DNA of 5,000 bases, from assembly GCA_022451445.1 (NCBI GenBank), contig JAKUSY010000270.1, positions 1-5,000 of the forward strand. The letters are read 5' to 3'. Below are positions 1 through 5,000 of the stretch, one piece after another (the stretch's first letter is position 1; every line of letters starts with the position of its first letter). A program made the translations under genes and the position numbers. A model generated the notes under the pieces. That model was not told the DNA's origin and searched no databases. It saw only the letters and a list, made by a program, of their open reading frames with translations. This stretch comes from Planctomycetota bacterium. GTDB taxonomy: Bacteria > Planctomycetota > UBA8108.

Positions 1-34
1 AATCGTGAATTAACTGCGCCAGATCTTCAATCGA
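1..34 (-). pseudogene. gltB: Continuation of the gltB reading frame beyond the stop (partial)
   Basis: The eleven complete codons after the TAA read SIEDLAQLIHD, the conserved continuation of the GltB FMN-binding domain, in the same frame as the upstream gene. The piece runs off the left edge, so about 500 further residues, including the iron-sulphur cysteines and the GXGXG domain, would lie outside. No start codon is visible within these bases, so separate translation of this fragment is not supported by what can be seen. Confidence 0.88.
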
Positions 35-37
35 TTA
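35..37 (-). other. Premature in-frame TAA in gltB
   Basis: The codon after PPPHHDI reads TAA on the minus strand (plus-strand tta). In GltB proteins this motif is normally followed by Tyr and then SIEDLAQLI. Here the next codons in the same frame read SIEDLAQLIHD, so the stop replaces a conserved Tyr codon by one base (TAT or TAC to TAA). There is no frameshift. It is either a true nonsense mutation or a base error. Codon reassignment is unlikely because the neighbouring regulator ends on TAA. Confidence 0.93.
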
Positions 38-3000
38 GATGTCATGGTGAGGTGGCGGGCTAATTAACCCGACACCTGGTGTGGAGTAACGAATACGAGC
101 GATGTTTTCATCGACTTTGCGGCCGGGCAGTTCACCCCCTTCACCTGGCTTGGCACCTTGAGAGATTTTGATCTGCAATTCATCGGCGTTGGTAAGGTAC
201 CAGATGGTGACCCCGAACCTGCCTGAGGCGACCTGCTTGATGGCGGACCTCCGGGAGTCTCCATTCGCCATCGGGATGAAGCGTTTGGGGTCTTCGCCTC
301 CCTCTCCCGTATTGGATTTTCCCCCTAGCCTGTTCATGGCTATGGCCAGGGTCTCGTGGGCCTCTGCCGAGATGGATCCGAAACTCATGGCACCGGTACA
401 GAAACGTTTGACAATCTCGCTGGCGGGCTCGACCTCCTCCACAGGGATGGGGCCGGCCGCCGCATCGAGGTCGAATTCCAGCAGCCCGCGCAGGGTGCAG
501 CGACTCCGGTCGCTGTCATTTACCAGCTTTGAGAACCGGGCGTAAGCATCGATGCTGTTCTCGCGGGCGGCGACCTGGATTTCTGCGATGCTCTCAGGGT
601 TCCACATATGTCTCTCGCCCCCCGAGCGCCAGTGATATTCGCCGGGATTGTCGAGCACGGCTGGCTGGATGCTGTCGCTGGCGGGAAAGCCGACCGCGTG
701 CCTGCGGAGGGCTTCCGCGGCCAGGACGTCGAAGCCGACCCCCTGTATCCTGCTGGCCGTCCCATCAAAGCAGCGGTCGATAACCTCATCGCGTATTCCC
801 ACAGCCTCGAAGATCTGGGCGCCCTTGTAGCTCTGGAGAGTGGAGATGCCCATCTTGGCCATGACCTTGAGCATTCCCTTGGCCACGCCCTTTCGGTAGC
901 CTTCTACGATTTTTTCATCGGTATAGTCGTCACTGAAGATGTCGTCCTCTCTGCATTTTCGGAGGGCCTCAAACGCGAGATAGGGGTTGATCGCGTCGGC
1001 TCCGTATCCGATGAGGAGGCAGTGGTGGTGGACCTCACGGCCCTCCGCCGTCTCGAGGATGATTCCGATCCGGGTGCGCTTCGCCTGTTTGACGAGGTGG
1101 TGGTGTACTGCGCCGCATGCGAGGAGGGAACTGACAGGTATCCGGTCCGGTCCAGTGGCCCGGTCAGAGAGGATGACGAGGCTGTCGCCGGAATCGATGG
1201 CATCCTCGGCCTCCCTGGAAACCCTCTCGAGTGTGGAGGAGAGGCCATCCTTGCCATCGGCAAGGGGGTAGGTGATGTCGATGGTCCTGGCCTTCCAACC
1301 CCTGTGGTCGATGCTCTTGAGCGCGGCGAGCTCTTCATTGGTAAGAATAGGGTGGGGCACCCTGAGGCGGGCGGCCTGCCGTTCGGTGGTATCGAGGATG
1401 TTGCCCTCAGGGCCTATATAGCACTCGAGCGACATGACCATCTCTTCGCGGATCGAGTCGATGGCCGGATTGGTTACCTGGGCGAAGAGCTGCTTGAAGT
1501 AGTCGTAGATCATTCTCGGCTGGTCTGAGAGACAGGCCAGGGCCGAGTCGTTTCCCATGGAGCCGACTGGGTCCCGCTTCTCGGTGACCAGCGGAGCGAG
1601 CATGAAGGAGAGGGTCTCGACGGTATACCCGAAGGCCTGCATGCGGCTGAGGAGATCGGCGCCCTCGAGGTGCTCCGGTGCGGCGGCGGCCGGGAGGTTC
1701 TGCAGGTCAAGGGCCTGGCTCTCGAGCCAGTCGCCGTAGGGTCGACGAACCGAGAGGTCTCTCTTCAGCTCATTGTCATCGATGATCTTGCCCTGCTCGA
1801 AATCTACCAGGAACATCCGTCCGGGTTGGAGCCTTCCCTTGAGCTTGACGTTTTCAGGCTGGACATGAAGGACGCCGACCTCGGAGGCCATGATGACCTT
1901 GTCATCATGGGTGACGTAATAGCGACTCGGCCTGAGGCCGTTGCGGTCGAGAACCGCCCCGATATAGTGACCGTCGGTGAATGCGATGGATGCCGGTCCA
2001 TCCCAGGGCTCCATGAGGGCGGAGTGATATTCGTAGAAGTCCCGTTTCGACTTGTACATGGACTCGTGGTTCTGCCAGGCCTCGGGGATCATCATCATGA
2101 TGGCCTCGGGCAGCGTTCGCCCTGCCATCAGGAGGAATTCAAGGACGTTGTCGAAGGTGCCGGAGTCAGAGCAGTCGGGTTCGCAGATCGGGAAGCACTT
2201 TTCGAGCTCGTCACCGAAGAGCTCCGATTCGGCCACGCCTTCCCGCGCGGCCATCCAGTTCATGTTTCCGCGCAGGGTGTTGATCTCTCCATTGTGGGAC
2301 ATGAAGCGATTGGGCTGCGCCCGGTCCCAGGAAGGGAAAGTATTGGTGGAGAAGCGCGAGTGAACCATCGCGAGGTGGCTTGTGTAGTCAGGGTCTTCGA
2401 GATCCGGGAAATAGGGCACCACCTGCTCGCTCATGAGCTGGCCCTTGTAGATGATGACCTTGGTCGAGAGGCTGCAGATATAGAAGTCCTTGGCCTCATC
2501 GTGCTCAAGGGTGCGCAGCTGATGACTGGAGCGTTTTCTGATGATGTAGAGCTGGCGCTCAAAGGAGTCGCCCTCGAGATCGGCCGAGGCGCCTACGAAC
2601 AATTGCTCAATCACCGGCTCGCTGTCCCGAGCGGCCGGCCCGATATCGGCATCGTCGGTTCTTGTGGGCACCTCGCGCCAGCCGATCAGTTCTTGCCCTT
2701 GCGCCTGGACGATCTCGGCTACCTTGTCTTTACACTGCTGTCTGAATCCGTCGTCGCGAGGCAGAAAGACGTTTCCGGCGGCAAACTTCCCGGGGGGAGG
2801 CAATTTTTTGCCGAGGTCTTCGCCGGCTACCCTGGAAAGGAATTCATGCGGGAGGGCGGTAAGGAACCCGGCTCCATCTCCGGTGTTGGCTTCGCAACCG
2901 CAGGCCCCTCTGTGGCTCATGTGATCGAGCATTTCCCTGGCATCGAGGAGGATCTGGTGGCTTCGGCGACCCTTGATGTCGGCTATGAACCCCACGCCGC

Positions 3001-3064
3001 AACTGTCTTTTTCGTTGCGTGGATCATAGAGGCCTATTTTTTTTGGAAAGCCTTTAAGAGCCAT
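35..3064 (-). CDS. gltB: Glutamate synthase (GOGAT) large subunit, cut short by an in-frame stop
   Basis: Large subunit of glutamate synthase, the cytoplasmic enzyme that converts glutamine plus 2-oxoglutarate to two glutamates. An ATG opens a 21-residue propeptide before Cys22 (SCGVGF), the expected N-terminal nucleophile of the class II glutamine amidotransferase domain (about 22-430; HRGACG at 51-56, HSRFSTNTFPSW at 235-246, HNGEINTLRGN at 257-267). The central domain spans about 470-770. The FMN-binding synthase domain begins near 820 and shows GAMSFGSIS (891-899), NTGEGGED (918-925) and QGAKPGEGGELPG (969-981). The product stops at residue 1009 after PPPHHDI, whereas the family is about 1,500 residues. 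The rest of the FMN domain, the 3Fe-4S cysteines and the C-terminal GXGXG beta-helix domain are not encoded before the stop. Family identity is very secure; as read, the product should be inactive as a synthase. No strong Shine-Dalgarno precedes the ATG (only a GGA about 13 bases upstream). No gltD is visible. Confidence 0.96.
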   Translation of the reverse strand: MALKGFPKKIGLYDPRNEKDSCGVGFIADIKGRRSHQILLDAREMLDHMSHRGACGCEANTGDGAGFLTALPHEFLSRVAGEDLGKKLPPPGKFAAGNVFLPRDDGFRQQCKDKVAEIVQAQGQELIGWREVPTRTDDADIGPAARDSEPVIEQLFVGASADLEGDSFERQLYIIRKRSSHQLRTLEHDEAKDFYICSLSTKVIIYKGQLMSEQVVPYFPDLEDPDYTSHLAMVHSRFSTNTFPSWDRAQPNRFMSHNGEINTLRGNMNWMAAREGVAESELFGDELEKCFPICEPDCSDSGTFDNVLEFLLMAGRTLPEAIMMMIPEAWQNHESMYKSKRDFYEYHSALMEPWDGPASIAFTDGHYIGAVLDRNGLRPSRYYVTHDDKVIMASEVGVLHVQPENVKLKGRLQPGRMFLVDFEQGKIIDDNELKRDLSVRRPYGDWLESQALDLQNLPAAAAPEHLEGADLLSRMQAFGYTVETLSFMLAPLVTEKRDPVGSMGNDSALACLSDQPRMIYDYFKQLFAQVTNPAIDSIREEMVMSLECYIGPEGNILDTTERQAARLRVPHPILTNEELAALKSIDHRGWKARTIDITYPLADGKDGLSSTLERVSREAEDAIDSGDSLVILSDRATGPDRIPVSSLLACGAVHHHLVKQAKRTRIGIILETAEGREVHHHCLLIGYGADAINPYLAFEALRKCREDDIFSDDYTDEKIVEGYRKGVAKGMLKVMAKMGISTLQSYKGAQIFEAVGIRDEVIDRCFDGTASRIQGVGFDVLAAEALRRHAVGFPASDSIQPAVLDNPGEYHWRSGGERHMWNPESIAEIQVAARENSIDAYARFSKLVNDSDRSRCTLRGLLEFDLDAAAGPIPVEEVEPASEIVKRFCTGAMSFGSISAEAHETLAIAMNRLGGKSNTGEGGEDPKRFIPMANGDSRRSAIKQVASGRFGVTIWYLTNADELQIKISQGAKPGEGGELPGRKVDENIARIRYSTPGVGLISPPPHHDI

Positions 3065-3182
3065 TGGTTAGGTGAATTCCAAGATGTGGGATAGGGGCAG
3101 TCTCAGGGCGACTTTGCTCCTGTTTTGCAAGGTGCCGATCCTTTGTTCCTCGGCCAGCACCAAGCCTGACACATGCCGTAGA

Positions 3183-3218
3183 ATTAGTCAATTGGATTAG
3201 AAATAAGCACTGTATTAG
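3183..3218 (+). repeat. Three short ATTAG direct repeats
   Basis: ATTAG occurs at 3183-3187, 3196-3200 and 3214-3218, with start-to-start distances of 13 and 18 bases. The repeats surround a CAATTG palindrome (3189-3194), and the last one lies within the ATAAGC/GCTTAT dyad. They may be part of a regulator-binding array. Five-base repeats in AT-rich DNA are weak evidence and the spacing is uneven. Confidence 0.3.
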
Positions 3219-3223
3219 CTTAT
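3203..3223. promoter_or_regulatory. Candidate LysR-type operator: ATAAGC-N9-GCTTAT dyad
   Basis: A perfect inverted repeat with 6-base arms (ATAAGC at 3203-3208, GCTTAT at 3218-3223) and a 9-base spacer spans 21 bases and ends 12 bases before the regulator ATG. The size and symmetry fit a dimeric LysR-type site, although the core is G-N11-C and not the classical T-N11-A. It overlaps the plausible -10 elements of the regulator, a position that would suit negative autoregulation while also serving the divergent gltB promoter. A shorter AAT-N11-ATT (3182-3198), which does fit T-N11-A, is centred about 23 bases away, roughly two helical turns. Chance occurrence in AT-rich DNA cannot be excluded. 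Confidence 0.4.
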
Positions 3224-3235
3224 CTTATATAGTAT

Positions 3236-4186
3236 ATGGTGGACCTGACACGGAACCGAACATCGAACTTAAACCTCCAGGCCATCGAGGTCTTCTGCGA
3301 GGTCGTCAAGTTCAGGAGTTTTTCAAAAGGCGCTGAGCGACTCGCCATCTCTCAGTCCGCAGCCAGCCAGCAGATCGCGAACCTCGAGCAGGTTCTCGGG
3401 GTCAAACTGTTCGACCGCAGCTACCGGCCGCTGAAGGTTACCGATGAGGGGGAGCTGTATTACAAGGGCTGCCTGCAGGTGCTCGGCGCGCACAGGGGGG
3501 CCCTCAGCCAGATTCGAAGAAAGCGGAGCTCGGCACAGGGACAGGTGGGGGTTGTCTCCATTTATTCCATCGGCCTTCATACCATCAATGACCTGGTTAG
3601 AAAATACATGCAGGAGAGCGCTGGCTCGACAGTTCGGCTGGAGTATTACCATCCGGTGAAGGTCTACGAGGCCGTACTCAATGATGAAGCCGAGGTGGGG
3701 GTGATCTCCTATCCGAGGGGAGATCGGCACATCGAGGTCCTGCCGTGGATCAACGAGGAGATGGTGCTGGCCTGTGCACCCGGCCACCCCCTCAGCACGG
3801 AAGCCAGAATCGAGACCCATCGCCTTGCCGGCGTAAATTTTGTGGCCTTTGAAAAAGATCTGACCATCCGCAAAGAGATCGACAGGTTCTTCAGGGAAAG
3901 CGAGATAGAGGTCAACATTCTCAGCGAGTTCGACAATATCGAGACCATCAAGCAGGCCCTGGATATCTCTTCGGCGGTCAGTATTTTGCCCCGGCCGAGT
4001 ATCGTGAGAGATGTCGAGCGGGGCCTCATCGCTGAGACCCGGCTGCGGGATGTCGACCTGAGGCGGCCCGTGGGGCTGATCTGCCGCAGGGGGCGGGACC
4101 TCAGTGTCACGGCCAGGGAGTTCTTGGATTTCCTGATGGGTTCGGCTGAGAGGGTGTCCAGCAGTCCCGGGACCGCCGGCTCCTAA
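3236..4186 (+). CDS. LysR-type transcriptional regulator (possible GltC-like regulator of gltB)
   Basis: A 316-residue DNA-binding regulator of typical LysR-family length. The N-terminal winged helix-turn-helix covers about residues 14-73, with SFSKGAERLAISQSAASQQI (29-48) and LGVKLFDR (54-61) matching the family signature. A linker helix follows (about 74-100), then a periplasmic-binding-protein-like effector domain (about 104-300), including the AVSILPRPSIVRDVERG stretch (247-263) at the second subdomain. The ATG at 3236 is the only good start. It gives about ten residues ahead of the usual LysR start and has no Shine-Dalgarno, so a very short leader or leaderless mRNA is possible. The gene is divergent from gltB over 171 bp, as in Bacillus subtilis gltC/gltAB, so control of glutamate synthase is plausible. 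The effector is unknown, and orthology to GltC is not shown by the sequence. It ends in tandem TAA-TAG stops and overlaps the convergent gene by 4 bp. Confidence 0.95.
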   Translation: MVDLTRNRTSNLNLQAIEVFCEVVKFRSFSKGAERLAISQSAASQQIANLEQVLGVKLFDRSYRPLKVTDEGELYYKGCLQVLGAHRGALSQIRRKRSSAQGQVGVVSIYSIGLHTINDLVRKYMQESAGSTVRLEYYHPVKVYEAVLNDEAEVGVISYPRGDRHIEVLPWINEEMVLACAPGHPLSTEARIETHRLAGVNFVAFEKDLTIRKEIDRFFRESEIEVNILSEFDNIETIKQALDISSAVSILPRPSIVRDVERGLIAETRLRDVDLRRPVGLICRRGRDLSVTAREFLDFLMGSAERVSSSPGTAGS

Positions 4187-5000
4187 TAGCCCTGGGCTCG
4201 AAGGCGCCGTCGTAAGGTTTCGACGCTTTCCGGGTCGATTCCATCGGGGTGACGGTCGATAAGCCAGTCAAGATCCCTCGCGGCGGCGGCGGGCTGCCCG
4301 GTCCGGGATTTCAGGACAGCCCTCTGCCAGCGGTCGATAGCGGAGTCTTCCCTGATCAGGATGGTTATGTCGAGGTAACGCATCAGCGCCTGCACGTCCT
4401 GCTCCATGGTCGCGGCGTTCTGCAGGTTGCGCACCATTCGCTCCAGGATGTCTCTCCTGGTGCTCACTACCAGGTCAGTTTCGGTGAGTTGAGAGCCGCT
4501 GAGGCGAGAGGCATCTTCGATGCTGATGAGTCTGCATTTGTCGAAGACATCGATCAGGGAGGCTTCTCCCTTCGCGGGTTTGTGCCGAACGATAAAATGG
4601 CGCGGTATCCCGATCCCCTCCAGCTCGATCCCGGCCTTCCTCCCAAGCTCCATAAACAGCACCGAGAGCGAGATCGGCAGGCCCTCCCGGTCATCGATGA
4701 CCTCGTTGAGGTAGCTGTTGGCCTTGTTGTAGTACTCCATGCGGCTGCCGCGAAATCCGAGATTGGCATTGAAGTAGCTGATCAGCCCCTGGAGTCTCGG
4801 CCCAGGCTCGCTGACGCCATCGAGACGATCTTTGAGTTCCTCGGCAAATCGATCGAGGAGATCGATGTAGGGGAGGGTTTCAAGCTCCTCGTTGTCGGCT
4901 TTTGAGACCAGGAGGGCGGCATGCACGAGGTCGAAGTCCTTTTTCGCGCAGCCCAGGAGCTTCTTCAGGCCCTTGTCGATAATCTGCTGATGAACCAGCC
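4183..5000 (-). CDS. SirB1-like transglutaminase-fold/TPR protein, 5' end beyond window
   Basis: This matches the SirB1 family (Transglut_core2 domain followed by a TPR-like helical tail), whose biochemical role is not established. Counting from the GTG at 4924-4926 as residue 1, NSYLNEVIDDREGLPISLSVL (70-90, without the first residue here) is the core signature, followed by GIGIPRHFIVRH (105-116) and LIDVFDK (124-130). Ser86, His110 and Asp126 sit where a transglutaminase Cys-His-Asp triad would lie, so the Cys is replaced, which I believe is common in this family. The C-terminal 160-247 is helical, with a TPR-like pair ending RLRAQGY. The GTG is probably internal: the frame stays open through 4998, reading LVHQQIIDKG then LKKLLGCAKKDFDLVHAALL, and the DLVHAALL helix belongs to the family's N-terminal domain. 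The true start is therefore off the right edge. No signal peptide or membrane segment is seen. It is convergent with the LysR gene and shares 4 bp with its end. Confidence 0.88.
   Translation of the reverse strand, partial: LVHQQIIDKGLKKLLGCAKKDFDLVHAALLVSKADNEELETLPYIDLLDRFAEELKDRLDGVSEPGPRLQGLISYFNANLGFRGSRMEYYNKANSYLNEVIDDREGLPISLSVLFMELGRKAGIELEGIGIPRHFIVRHKPAKGEASLIDVFDKCRLISIEDASRLSGSQLTETDLVVSTRRDILERMVRNLQNAATMEQDVQALMRYLDITILIREDSAIDRWQRAVLKSRTGQPAAAARDLDWLIDRHPDGIDPESVETLRRRLRAQGY

Larger units (their letters stand above)
3065..3235. promoter_or_regulatory. Shared divergent control region between gltB and the LysR-type gene
   Basis: These 171 bases separate two divergent start codons and must hold both promoters. 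The half next to the regulator (3181-3235) is about 25% G+C by hand count, far below the genes. The gltB-proximal half has mixed composition. On the minus strand a TTGACT (3186-3191) resembles a -35 box but has no good -10 at 17 bases. On the plus strand the -10-like choices are TATTAG (3213-3218), TATCTT (3221-3226) and TATATA (3226-3231), none with a strong -35. Weak core elements suit an activator-dependent promoter, but that is inference. Imperfect pairing of GGTGC (3131-3135) with GCACC (3157-3161) could form a modest hairpin in the gltB leader. No riboswitch or terminator is recognised. Confidence 0.6.

Noticed and set aside
35..37. TAA recoded as a sense codon (alternative genetic code)
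   Set aside because: The LysR-type gene terminates at TAA with a tandem TAG and the SirB1-like gene at TAG, so standard stop use is the simpler reading.
1670..3094. A 474-codon plus-strand open frame antisense to the first half of gltB, with a second of 306 codons at 608-1528
   Set aside because: Both are mirror frames of a strongly conserved G/C-third-position gene. Their translations show no recognisable domain, and such long antisense frames are expected in high-G+C coding DNA.
3122..3140. Sigma-54 type promoter on the minus strand (GGCAC followed by TTGC) upstream of gltB
   Set aside because: GGCAC and TTGC are only one base apart, not the required spacing, and no GG-N10-GC arrangement is present there.
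3323..3820. Minus-strand 165-codon open frame inside the LysR-type gene
   Set aside because: It is a shadow of a clearly conserved regulator and its translation has no family features.
4208..4225. CGTCG-N8-CGACG hairpin and the nearby AGCCC/GGGCT palindrome (4188-4198) as a terminator between the convergent genes
   Set aside because: The stems are short, neither has a U-tract on either strand, and the first lies inside the SirB1-like coding region.
4249..4905. Plus-strand 218-codon open frame across the SirB1-like gene
   Set aside because: The minus strand carries the conserved SirB1 signature. The plus-strand product shows no recognisable domain and looks like reverse-complement coding bias.

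Overview
The window carries three genes: a long minus-strand gene for the large (alpha) subunit of glutamate synthase (gltB), a LysR-type regulator transcribed divergently from it on the plus strand, and a partial minus-strand gene for a SirB1-like transglutaminase-fold/TPR protein convergent with the regulator. The DNA is G+C-rich with strongly G/C-biased third codon positions, and the genes are packed tightly, so it looks like an ordinary bacterial chromosome. The lineage cannot be fixed from this window. A Gram-negative (for example a PVC-group or deltaproteobacterial-type organism) is only a guess. No mobile element, CRISPR array, rRNA or tRNA is visible.

Layout: positions 1-3064 (minus) are gltB. 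It opens at an ATG at 3062-3064 and reads cleanly through the amidotransferase and central domains into the FMN-binding synthase domain. It then meets a TAA (plus-strand 35-37) exactly where the family has a conserved Tyr. The same frame resumes with family-typical sequence to the window edge, so this is a single-codon nonsense change or a base-call error, not a natural C-terminus. The last ~160 bases also differ in codon usage from the rest of the gene, which raises the possibility of a recombination or assembly junction. Positions 3065-3235 form the only intergenic region. Its regulator-proximal 55 bases are about 25% G+C and contain a 6-bp-arm dyad of LysR-operator size plus three ATTAG repeats. 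Positions 3236-4186 (plus) are the LysR-type regulator. Positions 4183-5000 (minus) are the SirB1-like gene, which overlaps the regulator's stop by 4 bp and runs off the right edge.

Working together: a LysR-family gene divergent from gltB across a short shared control region recalls GltC/gltAB of Bacillus subtilis. The regulator is therefore a reasonable candidate to control nitrogen assimilation through GOGAT and its own synthesis, but this rests on arrangement only. The SirB1-like gene has no evident functional link. I see no clear new multi-gene system. The points most worth checking are the interrupted gltB, the codon-usage switch next to it, and the shared operator region.
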